Position numbers and translations under genes: made by a program
Shown: positions 1 to 5,915 of the stretch, piece after piece
How the letters are laid out: each line of letters opens with the position of its first letter
How positions within the stretch are numbered: the stretch's first letter is position 1
Notes under the pieces: generated by a model
The model's input: the letters and a program-made list of their open reading frames with translations, nothing else
Databases searched by the model: none
What the model was told of the DNA's origin: nothing
DNA from: Desulfobacteraceae bacterium
Lineage (GTDB): Bacteria; Desulfobacterota; DSM-4660; Desulfatiglandales; B25-G16
Assembly: GCA_030615565.1 (NCBI GenBank)
Contig: JAUWZC010000023.1
Span: 1-16,696, forward strand
DNA length: 16,696 bases
Reading direction: 5' to 3'

Positions 1-123
1 CAGAATAGTACATGCCTCTTCCCCGCTATCTGCACAACTCACCGAGTAACCTTCCTTGGTCAATAAAATCTCAAGGAATTCCCGCATACTTAATTCATCA
101 TCAACTACGAGGATTGAATTCAT
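1..123 (-). CDS. Response regulator, receiver-domain N-terminus (partial, runs off window)
   Basis: The ATG at 121-123 opens a frame that stays open to the window edge (41 codons). It begins MNSILVVDDELSMREFLEIL and continues with LLTKEGYSVSCADSGEEA. This is the first strand, acidic pair (DD at residues 8-9, Mg2+/phosphorylation pocket) and first helix of a CheY-like receiver domain. The DDE-S-MREFLEILL pattern is typical of NtrC/PilR-type regulators, but the output domain lies outside the window, so the class is inference. The start sits inside the 3' end of pyrC (23-base overlap, different frame), preceded by GGGAG four bases upstream, which suggests translational coupling to pyrC. The phosphoacceptor Asp is not yet reached. 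Confidence 0.85.
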   Translation of the reverse strand, partial: MNSILVVDDELSMREFLEILLTKEGYSVSCADSGEEACTIL

Positions 124-1408
124 CGGACTCCCAAACAATCCTACCGCCCACCATGGTTAGCATTGCCTTACCTTTCATCTTCTGGCCAATAAAAGGTGAA
201 TTATGGCTTTTTGATTTAAAGCTGTCCTTCTCTATCACATATTCGTTATTTAGGTCTATTATTGTTAAATCTGCCTCTTTGCCCTCTTCAAGAGTGCCAC
301 CTTTTATGCTGAGAATAGAGGCAGGATTATAGGAAAGCTTTGCTATAGCTGTAGATAAGTCCACCACCCCTTCCCTTACTAAGGCCAAGGTAAGGGGTAA
401 AGCCGTCTCTAGGCCTATTATACCAAACGCAGCCTTATCAAACTCTACATCTTTCTCTATTTCACTGTGGGGAGCATGATCAGTTGCAATAACATCTATT
501 ACACCCTCAGAAAGTCCTCTTTTTATGGCCTCTGCATCTTTGGGTTCCCTTAATGGGGGATACATCTTGGCATTAGTATCAAAGCCGATCACAGCTGTGT
601 GATCAAGGCTGAAATAATGGGGAGCTGTCTCAGCTGTCACAGGAATGCCTTCTTCTTTGGCTTGTCTAATAAATTTAACTGACCCTTCGGTACTAACATG
701 AGCAATATGAACAGGATATCCAGTTAACTTTGCTAAAAGTATCTCCCTTGCCACCATTATCTCCTCTGATGCCGCTGGAATCCCCTGTAAACCTAGCTGG
801 GTAGAAATAGCCCCCTCATGCATGACACCATTATTTGACAGATCAAAATCCTGACAATGTGAAATAACCGGCAGATTAAAAAACCATGCGTATTCAAGTG
901 CCCTCCTCATGAGTTCACTGTTTGTAACTGGCCTCCCGTCATCAGATACTGCTACAGCACCTGCCTGCTTAAGGTCACCAAATTCAGTTAATAACTCGCT
1001 CCTCGAACCCATGCTTATAGCAGCAACTGGATAAACCCTTATCAAGTTAGCCTTTCTCGCCCTCTCCAATATAAATTCCGTAACAGATCGTGAATCATTT
1101 ATAGGACTTGTATTAGGCATACATGCCACAGCAGTAAATCCCCCTGTAGCAGCAGCTTGGCTTCCGGTGGCAATTGTTTCTTTGTACTCCTCCCCTGGCT
1201 CCCTGAAGTGGACATGCATATCAATAAGACCAGGAGTGATTATCATTCCAGATGCATCTATTATCTTTACATCCATATCATTAGTAGGATTAAATTCCCC
1301 AGGGGGAAGGAGACCTTCGATCTTTCCCCTTTTTATAACAATATCCAGTTTCTTTTTTTCTCCTTTGCGAGGATCTACTAATTCTCCGCCCTTAATCCAG
1401 GTTATCAC
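101..1408 (-). CDS. pyrC: Dihydroorotase, class I
   Basis: It catalyses reversible cyclisation of carbamoyl-aspartate to dihydroorotate, the third step of de novo pyrimidine synthesis, in the cytoplasm. The predicted 435-aa product has the amidohydrolase signature DMHVHFREPG (metal ligands H65 and H67, substrate R69), MPNT (N99), SDDG (D157), SHCQD (H184), HIAHVS (H237) and ATDHAPH (catalytic/metal D310). All expected metal ligands are present, so it should be an active enzyme and not a PyrX-type dead paralogue. One oddity is KMYPPLR, where class I enzymes usually have NPPLR (Y283 for the substrate-contacting Asn). I chose the GTG start at 1406-1408 because GGGGGAG lies five bases upstream. 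The in-frame TTG at 1421-1423 has no Shine-Dalgarno sequence. The start overlaps the end of pyrB by 17 bases, so the two are probably translationally coupled. Confidence 0.95.
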   Translation of the reverse strand: MITWIKGGELVDPRKGEKKKLDIVIKRGKIEGLLPPGEFNPTNDMDVKIIDASGMIITPGLIDMHVHFREPGEEYKETIATGSQAAATGGFTAVACMPNTSPINDSRSVTEFILERARKANLIRVYPVAAISMGSRSELLTEFGDLKQAGAVAVSDDGRPVTNSELMRRALEYAWFFNLPVISHCQDFDLSNNGVMHEGAISTQLGLQGIPAASEEIMVAREILLAKLTGYPVHIAHVSTEGSVKFIRQAKEEGIPVTAETAPHYFSLDHTAVIGFDTNAKMYPPLREPKDAEAIKRGLSEGVIDVIATDHAPHSEIEKDVEFDKAAFGIIGLETALPLTLALVREGVVDLSTAIAKLSYNPASILSIKGGTLEEGKEADLTIIDLNNEYVIEKDSFKSKSHNSPFIGQKMKGKAMLTMVGGRIVWESDEFNPRS

Positions 1409-2333
1409 CCTTACTCCCCCCAATTAATAAATAAAGAAGGGCCATTCTTATGGCTACACCATTGCTCACCTGATCAAGGATCACGGAAAAGGGACCATCA
1501 GCCAAATCTCCTGTTATTTCAACACCCCTATTGATAGGCCCTGGATGCATTATAATGACATCCTTTTTTGCCACTTTTATGAGATCCTGATTTAAACCAA
1601 AAAAAATAGAATACTCTCTCAGACTTGGAAATAAGATTCCTTTCTGCCTTTCAAGTTGAATCCGCAACATCATGATAACATCTTTATTTTTTAATGCCTT
1701 TGCTGGATCTAAGACCACTTTTACTCCTAATGATTCAGCATCAACTGGAATCATGGTTGGGGGGCCCGATATTGTCACTTCCGCACCCATTTTCCTTAAG
1801 CCTATTATATCAGACCTTGCTACCCTGCTGTGAGCTATATCGCCAATGATAACAACACGTAATCCCTTTATCCTGCCCTTTTTTTTCCTAATAGTAAATA
1901 AATCAAGCAATGCCTGGGTGGGATGCTCATGGGTTCCATCTCCCGCATTTATTACCCCTGAATCAACATATCGAGCTAAAAGATGTGGGGCACCACTGGA
2001 AGAATGTCTAATGATAATAATATCTGGATTCATTGCCTGAAGATTCCGAGCAGTATCAATGAGTGTCTCTCCCTTTACCATACTGCTGTCTGTTGCTGAA
2101 AGACTTAATGTATCTGCACTCAATCTTTTAGCAGCCATTTCAAAAGATGCCTTTGTTCTGGTACTTGGCTCATAAAAAAAATTGACAATACTTTTACCTC
2201 TTAATGTTGGGACCTTTTTTATATCTCTGGAGGAGATCTCCATCAACGAATCAGCAGTATCCAATATAAGATTTATATCGCTAACTGACAGTTGATCCAT
2301 TCCCAGTAGATCTTTATGATTAAATCTATACAT
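1392..2333 (-). CDS. pyrB: Aspartate carbamoyltransferase catalytic subunit
   Basis: It condenses carbamoyl phosphate with L-aspartate, the committed step of pyrimidine synthesis. The 313-aa length is normal for the catalytic chain. Visible motifs are the carbamoyl-phosphate loop FFYEPSTRTKASFE (S57-T58-R59-T60), the mobile loop SSMVKGET (K87), HEHPTQALLDL around 136-145, the aspartate-binding MLRIQLER (R224) and HPGPINRG at 263-270. No pyrI regulatory gene adjoins it. The coupled active-type pyrC next door resembles genomes where ATCase and dihydroorotase form a joint complex (as in Aquifex); that assembly is inference. The ATG start lacks an obvious Shine-Dalgarno sequence, but the N-terminus NHKDLLGMDQLS aligns with family starts. 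A good promoter lies about 60 bases upstream. Confidence 0.96.
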   Translation of the reverse strand: MYRFNHKDLLGMDQLSVSDINLILDTADSLMEISSRDIKKVPTLRGKSIVNFFYEPSTRTKASFEMAAKRLSADTLSLSATDSSMVKGETLIDTARNLQAMNPDIIIIRHSSSGAPHLLARYVDSGVINAGDGTHEHPTQALLDLFTIRKKKGRIKGLRVVIIGDIAHSRVARSDIIGLRKMGAEVTISGPPTMIPVDAESLGVKVVLDPAKALKNKDVIMMLRIQLERQKGILFPSLREYSIFFGLNQDLIKVAKKDVIIMHPGPINRGVEITGDLADGPFSVILDQVSNGVAIRMALLYLLIGGSKGDNLD

Positions 2334-2338
2334 TTATA

Positions 2339-2353
2339 TAAAAGTGCCTAAAG
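2339..2353 (+). repeat. 15-base perfect direct repeat, copy 1 (TAAAAGTGCCTAAAG)
   Basis: It is identical to 2489-2503. The two copies bracket a 135-base segment with near-terminal inverted repeats CCCTGGC (2358-2364) and GCCAGGG (2471-2477). This copy ends six bases upstream of the pyrB start codon on the opposite strand and belongs to the CTAAAGTGCC repeat family also seen at 4286-4322 and 11304-11397. Confidence 0.8.
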
Positions 2354-2391
2354 CCCGCCCTGGCGCGACGTGCTTAAATCAAACTATTAAG

Positions 2392-2419
2392 ATTATAAGG
2401 TGCTATGTGCTCTTATCAA
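2392..2419 (-). promoter_or_regulatory. Sigma70-type promoter for pyrB-pyrC
   Basis: Reading the minus strand, TTGATA (2414-2419; 5/6 match to the -35 consensus) is followed by a 16-base spacer and a perfect TATAAT (2392-2397). Transcription would begin near 2385, giving a leader of about 50 bases before the pyrB ATG. It lies downstream of the rplQ terminator, so pyrBC would be an independent unit. The leader shows no clear attenuator or PyrR-type hairpin. Confidence 0.7.
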
Positions 2420-2434
2420 CCTATTAAAATTATA

Positions 2435-2473
2435 GGCCAGGCCTGCCCGCCATCCGGCAGGCGGGTCTGGGCC
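2435..2473. repeat. GC-rich imperfect palindrome
   Basis: CCCGCC (2446-2451) pairs with GGCGGG (2460-2465), and outside it CCAG (2437-2440) pairs with CTGG (2467-2470) and GG with CC. An alternative pairing is CCTGCC (2442-2447) with GGCAGG (2456-2461). The block is almost entirely G+C inside an AT-rich spacer, which marks it as foreign to its surroundings. There is no U-tract, so it is not a terminator. Confidence 0.7.
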
Positions 2474-2476
2474 AGG

Positions 2477-2509
2477 GTGAACTAAAGTTAAAAGTGCCTA
2501 AAGTTAAAG
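2477..2509 (+). repeat. CTAAAGTGCC-family repeat, includes direct repeat copy 2 (2489-2503)
   Basis: It is built of GTGAACTAAA / GTTAAAA / GTGCCTAAA / GTTAAAG. It matches 11304-11336 at 29 of 33 positions, and the minus strand of 4286-4322 is made of the same GTGNCTAAA units. Confidence 0.8.
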
Positions 2510-2515
2510 AGAATC

Positions 2516-2574
2516 TGTTGTCCGTTGTACCGCAATGATTATCTTTTTGACAACGTACAACTGACAACAAACAA
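2516..2574. repeat. Inverted repeat with TTGTNNG heptamer array
   Basis: The arms at 2516-2530 and 2555-2569 are complementary over 15 bases with one mismatch, with a 24-base loop. On the minus strand 2574-2547 reads as four 7-base units: TTGTTTG, TTGTCAG, TTGTACG, TTGTCAA. It lies between the rplQ terminator and the pyrB promoter. Function is unknown. Confidence 0.75.
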
Positions 2575-2586
2575 TGACTATTGTGT

Positions 2587-2630
2587 AAAAAAAGACCCCT
2601 TCCTAATAAATCAGAAAAGGGGCTTTTTTT
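2587..2630 (-). terminator. Rho-independent terminator after rplQ (bidirectional form)
   Basis: CCCCTT (2596-2601) pairs with AAGGGG (2617-2622), extended by G2594-C2623 across a bulged A, with a 15-base AT-rich loop. Seven T follow the stem on each strand (A7 at 2587-2593, T7 at 2624-2630). In the minus direction it ends the ribosomal cluster about 70 bases beyond the rplQ stop. Confidence 0.9.
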
Positions 2631-2693
2631 AGAAAAAAATTTATTTTTCTTTTGAGCTTCAATCTTTTCTCTTTTCTGCTCAACATTTTCTCT

Positions 2694-3194
2694 TTATGGC
2701 TTCTCTACCCTCTCCTTTTCATCTTCAGAAACTCGCATTTTTCCTTTAGAGGTGAGCTTTTTATCTGAAACCTTCTCGGGAATCTTTTTTTCACCCTTTA
2801 CACCTTTTCTGGTTGTTTTTCCTGGCTTTTTCCCCTCATGTGCCAGTAATAACTGGATAATTACTAAAGGTGCATTATCACCACTCCTATGACCTGTCTT
2901 TAAAATCCTGATATAACCACCCTGGCTGTCTAAAAGACGATCCTTCATCTGATCAAATAATTTATGGGCAACAGATTTATCCATAAAATAGGAAAGTGCC
3001 TGACGTCTTGCATGAAGATCCCCTTTTTTGGCTAAGGTAATCATTTTCTCAGCAATAGGCCGTAATGCCTTTGCCTTTGCATGTGTTGTTGAAATCTCCT
3101 CATGTTGAAAAAGAGAAGTGATCAAGTTTCTTAAAATAGCTCTTCGATGAGCGGAGTCACGGCCCAATTTTTTCCCTGCCTTTCTGTGTCTCAT
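2694..3194 (-). CDS. rplQ: Large-subunit ribosomal protein L17 (bL17), C-terminally extended
   Basis: L17 binds 23S rRNA near the exit-tunnel side of the 50S subunit. The N-terminal MRHRKAGKKLGRDSAHRRA and the core ending LVIIQLLLAHE (to about residue 120) are classic. A charged, Lys/Glu-rich tail of about 46 residues follows, making 166 aa where many bacteria have 115-130. Such tails occur in some lineages and are probably disordered. The ATG overlaps the rpoA stop as ATGA (4 bases), the usual alpha-operon coupling. It is the last gene before the terminator. Confidence 0.97.
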   Translation of the reverse strand: MRHRKAGKKLGRDSAHRRAILRNLITSLFQHEEISTTHAKAKALRPIAEKMITLAKKGDLHARRQALSYFMDKSVAHKLFDQMKDRLLDSQGGYIRILKTGHRSGDNAPLVIIQLLLAHEGKKPGKTTRKGVKGEKKIPEKVSDKKLTSKGKMRVSEDEKERVEKP

Positions 3195-4237
3195 TGATCT
3201 TGATCCTCTTTCTTCTCTTCCTCTCCTTCCTCTTCTTCCTGTTGGGGGAATGGGAAATCTTCCAGTTCCATGCCAAACTGAAGATCCATTTCCTCCAAAA
3301 TTCCCTTTATCTCATTCAGGGACTTTCTTCCAAAATTCTTGGTCTTCAGCATTTCGCTTTCTGTCTTCTGAACCAACTCATAAATATACTTTATATTAGC
3401 ATTCTTTAGGCAATTAGATGAACGTACAGAAAGTTCAAGCTCGCTTACAGCTCTAAAGAGATTTTCATTTATCTTCTCTTCCTCCTCTTTTTCCTCTTTT
3501 TCTACTTCTTCTTCCTCCTCTTCCTCAAAATTTATAAAATGTGTAACCTGTTCCTTTAAAATTTTTGCAGCAAAGGCTAACGCATCTTGTGGGTTTACAG
3601 TTCCATCTGTCCAGATCTCTAAGGTCAACTTATCATAATCAGTCCTCTGCCCGACCCTTGCATTACCAACTACATAACTAACTCTCCTGACCGGTGAAAA
3701 AAGAGCATCTATAGATATTACCCCGATTGGTTGATCTTCTGCAACATTCTTTTCTGTAGGAACATAGCCTCGCCCAGTTTTAACCAACATTTCTGCATGC
3801 AAAATAGCATCTTTATTGAGGGTGGCTATATGCTGATCTGGATTCATTACCTCCACCTTCCCGTCACATATTATATCGCCAGCCTTTACTACCTTTTCCC
3901 CCTTTGCATCGATGAAGACTTTGATTTCTTCTTCCTCATCAATAACATTAAGATTTACTCCCTTCAAATTTAAGATGATATCAATTACATCTTCTTTTAT
4001 CCCAGAAATAGTGGTAAATTCGTGAGGTACACTGTCAAATTTAACAGAAACAATTGATGCCCCCTGGAGAGACGACAGGAGAATTCTCCTTAATGAATTA
4101 CCGAGAGTAATTCCGAAACCTCTCTCCAATGGCTCACAAATAAATTTCCCATAGAAATCAGTGAATGTTTTGGTTTCGATCTCTATCATTTTAGGTTTTA
4201 TCAAATCTCTCCAATTTTTTTGAAATAGCTTTTTCAT
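3191..4237 (-). CDS. rpoA: RNA polymerase alpha subunit, with acidic linker and tail
   Basis: Alpha dimerises through its N-terminal domain to nucleate RNA polymerase, and its C-terminal domain contacts UP elements and activators. The 348-aa product has the NTD signature EPLERGFGITLGNSLRRILL (35-54) and a CTD with VRSSNCL (R272, N275, C276, matching E. coli R265, N268, C269) and NFGRKSLNEI (G303, K305, S306, E309), so DNA contacts are retained. Unusual are the linker (238-255), made almost wholly of Glu and Lys with a run of seven Glu, and a second acidic stretch after the CTD (334-348). The ATG follows GAGG at a longish 12-base spacing. It is separated from rpsD by an 85-base repeat-bearing spacer. 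Confidence 0.98.
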   Translation of the reverse strand: MKKLFQKNWRDLIKPKMIEIETKTFTDFYGKFICEPLERGFGITLGNSLRRILLSSLQGASIVSVKFDSVPHEFTTISGIKEDVIDIILNLKGVNLNVIDEEEEIKVFIDAKGEKVVKAGDIICDGKVEVMNPDQHIATLNKDAILHAEMLVKTGRGYVPTEKNVAEDQPIGVISIDALFSPVRRVSYVVGNARVGQRTDYDKLTLEIWTDGTVNPQDALAFAAKILKEQVTHFINFEEEEEEEVEKEEKEEEEKINENLFRAVSELELSVRSSNCLKNANIKYIYELVQKTESEMLKTKNFGRKSLNEIKGILEEMDLQFGMELEDFPFPQQEEEEGEEEKKEDQDQ

Positions 4238-4260
4238 AAATATAAATTACCTCAAAGAAG

Positions 4261-4322
4261 GTGCCTAATTTCCCACATCCATAACTTTAGGCACTTTAAG
4301 TACTTTAGTCACTTTAGCTCAC
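4261..4322 (-). repeat. GTGNCTAAA nonamer array and inverted partner, rpsD-rpoA spacer
   Basis: Directly after the rpsD TAA the minus strand reads GTGAGCTAAA (4322-4313), GTGACTAAA, GTACTTAAA, GTGCCTAAA (to 4286). In the rpsD frame this creates four further TAA codons, nine bases apart, after the real stop. TTAGGCAC (minus strand, 4268-4261) is an exact 8-base inverted partner of GTGCCTAA (4294-4287), so the spacer can form a hairpin just upstream of rpoA. Confidence 0.85.
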
Positions 4323-4952
4323 TTATTTGGAGTATAGCTCAACTATAAGTTGCTCATTAATAGGCATGGTCAACTCTTCACGATTGGGATAGGCCTTAAC
4401 TATCCCACGAAAATTATCTCCATCAACCTCTAACCATGTAGACATCTCTCGTCTAACAAGCGTCTCCTTTGCCTCCAGTATAACAGGGATCTTACGGCTC
4501 TTCTCTTTTACCTCTACTACATCCCCTTTTCTCACCTGGTAAGAAGGTATATTTACCTTCCTTCCATTCACAGTGAAATGATTATGTCTAACTAGCTGCC
4601 TTGCCTGATCCCTGGAGGAGGCAAATCCCATCCGAAATACAATGTTGTCCAATCGACGTTCTAATAATACCAAAAGATTTGTACCTGTAATGCCCTTTTG
4701 CCTATCAGCTTTTACGTAATACCTTCGAAACTGCTTTTCTAATATCCCATAGATTCTCTTTGCTTTTTGTTTTTCTCGCAACTGTATACCGTAATCAGAG
4801 ATCTTTCCTCCTCTCCTTTGTCCATGTTGACCCGGAGCATAAGAACGCCGTTCAAAACCACACTTGTCAGTATAGCACCTATCACCTTTTATGAATAATT
4901 TAAGATTTTCACGCCTGCACAGCCGGCATACAGCCTCATTATATCGAGCCAA
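4323..4952 (-). CDS. rpsD: Small-subunit ribosomal protein S4 (uS4), zinc form
   Basis: S4 is a primary 16S rRNA binder and nucleates assembly of the 30S body; in E. coli it also represses the alpha operon. The 209-aa product has an N-terminal zinc motif C9-x2-C12 ... C26-x4-C31 (CRLC, CYTDKC), then SYAPGQHGQRR, and a C-terminal S4 RNA-binding domain (LLERRLDNIVFRMGFASSRD, RQLVRHNHFTVNG). The start is TTG (4950-4952), chosen because AAGGAGG lies seven bases upstream and the protein then begins with the family-typical MARY. It is 12 bases from rpsK. I looked for an S4 operator pseudoknot near rpsM and could not establish one by eye. Confidence 0.98.
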   Translation of the reverse strand: MARYNEAVCRLCRRENLKLFIKGDRCYTDKCGFERRSYAPGQHGQRRGGKISDYGIQLREKQKAKRIYGILEKQFRRYYVKADRQKGITGTNLLVLLERRLDNIVFRMGFASSRDQARQLVRHNHFTVNGRKVNIPSYQVRKGDVVEVKEKSRKIPVILEAKETLVRREMSTWLEVDGDNFRGIVKAYPNREELTMPINEQLIVELYSK

Positions 4953-4964
4953 CAGTTCTCCTCC

Positions 4965-5360
4965 TTACACTCTTCTCCTCTTTGGGGGCCTGCAACCATT
5001 ATGAGGAATTGGGGTCACATCCCTAATCATGGTAACGGAAAAACCGTCCATCTGCAGTGCCCTTAAGGCCGCCTCTCTTCCCACTCCAGGACCCTTAACC
5101 CGAACTTCAGCAGTTTTTAACCCCATTGCCATTGCCTTCTTTAATGCACTCTGAGCGGCTAATTGGGCAGCAAAAGGGGTGCTCTTCCTGGAACCTTTAA
5201 AGCCTACCTGTCCCGGACTCGACGAGGCTATTACGTTACCATTCATATCAGTAATGGTAACAATAGTGTTATTAAAAGTAGATTGAATATGGACAATCCC
5301 ATTAGAGATAATCTTCTTCTCTTTTTTACCTTTGCTGACCTTTCCCCTATCCCCGACCAT
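4965..5360 (-). CDS. rpsK: Small-subunit ribosomal protein S11 (uS11)
   Basis: S11 sits on the 30S platform, where it helps shape the mRNA exit region and contacts S18 and S21 in other bacteria. The 131-aa product carries GIVHIQSTFNNTIVTITD, SSPGQVGFKGSRKSTPFAAQ and the C-terminal DVTPIPHNGCRPPKRRRV, which are diagnostic. A basic N-terminal tail (residues 1-17) is normal. The ATG follows GGAGGG after a short spacer; the gap to rpsM is 15 bases. Confidence 0.98.
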   Translation of the reverse strand: MVGDRGKVSKGKKEKKIISNGIVHIQSTFNNTIVTITDMNGNVIASSSPGQVGFKGSRKSTPFAAQLAAQSALKKAMAMGLKTAEVRVKGPGVGREAALRALQMDGFSVTMIRDVTPIPHNGCRPPKRRRV

Positions 5361-5375
5361 TATCCCTCCGCAGGT

Positions 5376-5744
5376 TTATTTTCTACGTCTTCCAATTATC
5401 CTTCTCGGTCCCTTCCTTGTTCTCGCATTCGTATGGGTTCTCTGACCTCTTGCTGGAAGACCTTTTCTGTGTCTTAATCCCCTATAGCATCCCATATCCA
5501 TCAGGCGCTTTATATTCATGGATACTTCACGTCTCAGGTCTCCTTCAACCCTAAAGGATTCATCAATAATCTTTCTTATTTTTGTTACTTCCTCTTCACT
5601 CAGTTGATCTGATTTGGTATCAAATTCCACTCCAGCCATCTGTAAAATCTTTCGAGAATTACTTCTACCTATTCCATAAATATAGGACAAAGCTATCTCA
5701 ATTCTCTTTCTTTTTGGTAAATCAACACCAGTAATTCTGGTCAA
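5376..5744 (-). CDS. rpsM: Small-subunit ribosomal protein S13 (uS13)
   Basis: S13 lies in the 30S head and contacts the P-site tRNA and L5 across the subunit bridge. The 122-aa product has RITGVDLPKRKRIEIALSYI, a helix-hairpin-helix-like YIYGIGRSNSRKIL, and the basic tail RTHTNARTRKGPRRIIGRR. It starts with TTG (5742-5744) behind AAGGAG six bases away; no nearby ATG would give the conserved N-terminus. It heads the alpha segment 54 bases after rpmJ, a spacer that could hold a regulatory site, although none is obvious. Confidence 0.98.
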   Translation of the reverse strand: MTRITGVDLPKRKRIEIALSYIYGIGRSNSRKILQMAGVEFDTKSDQLSEEEVTKIRKIIDESFRVEGDLRREVSMNIKRLMDMGCYRGLRHRKGLPARGQRTHTNARTRKGPRRIIGRRRK

Positions 5745-5798
5745 TGGATTCTCCTTAAAAAAATCCTAAATAATCTTTGATTTGTAATTCTTAAATAT

Positions 5799-5912
5799 CT
5801 AGCCCTGCCTCTGTTTATGCCGAGGATTATCACAAATCACCCTGAGTACACCTTTTCTTTTAACTATCTTGCAATTCTTGCATCTCTTCTTTATAGATGA
5901 CCTAACCTTCAT
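5799..5912 (-). CDS. rpmJ: Large-subunit ribosomal protein L36 (bL36), zinc form
   Basis: This 37-codon gene fits exactly between secY and rpsM. It translates to MKVRSSIKKRCKNCKIVKRK followed by GVLRVICDNPRHKQRQG. The zinc ligands C11, C14, C27 and H32 are all present, as in the classical C+ form. L36 stabilises the 23S rRNA near the base of the L7/L12 stalk. The ATG begins three bases after the secY stop, with GGAG/GAG-type purine bases in the secY tail, so translation is probably coupled. Confidence 0.97.
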   Translation of the reverse strand: MKVRSSIKKRCKNCKIVKRKGVLRVICDNPRHKQRQG

Positions 5913-5915
5913 AAT

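Larger units (their letters stand above)
2334..2693. other. 360-base intergenic region between rplQ and pyrB: terminator, repeats, promoter
   Basis: There is no gene here. From the rplQ side (2693) towards pyrB it holds an AG-rich tail, a bidirectional terminator (2587-2630), inverted TTGTNNG heptamers (2516-2574), a CTAAAGTGCC-family repeat (2477-2509), a GC-rich hairpin (2435-2473), the pyrB promoter (2392-2419), and a second CTAAAGTGCC copy (2339-2353) just before the pyrB ATG. It reads as a mosaic of repeat elements and not as decayed coding sequence. Confidence 0.8.

Noticed and set aside
101..1408. Dihydroorotase considered as an inactive PyrX-like partner of PyrB
   Set aside because: All metal-binding and catalytic residues (two His of HVH, Asp157, His184, His237, Asp310) are present.
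2435..2473. GC-rich palindrome considered as a second terminator before pyrB
   Set aside because: There is no U-tract on either side, and a clear terminator already lies at 2587-2630.
5745..5798. S4-type translational operator upstream of rpsM, and S8-type or L4-type operators at rplE or rpsJ
   Set aside because: Such autoregulatory sites are known in E. coli, but I could not identify a matching pseudoknot or S8-helix mimic by eye, and rpsJ has only a 12-base leader space after tuf.
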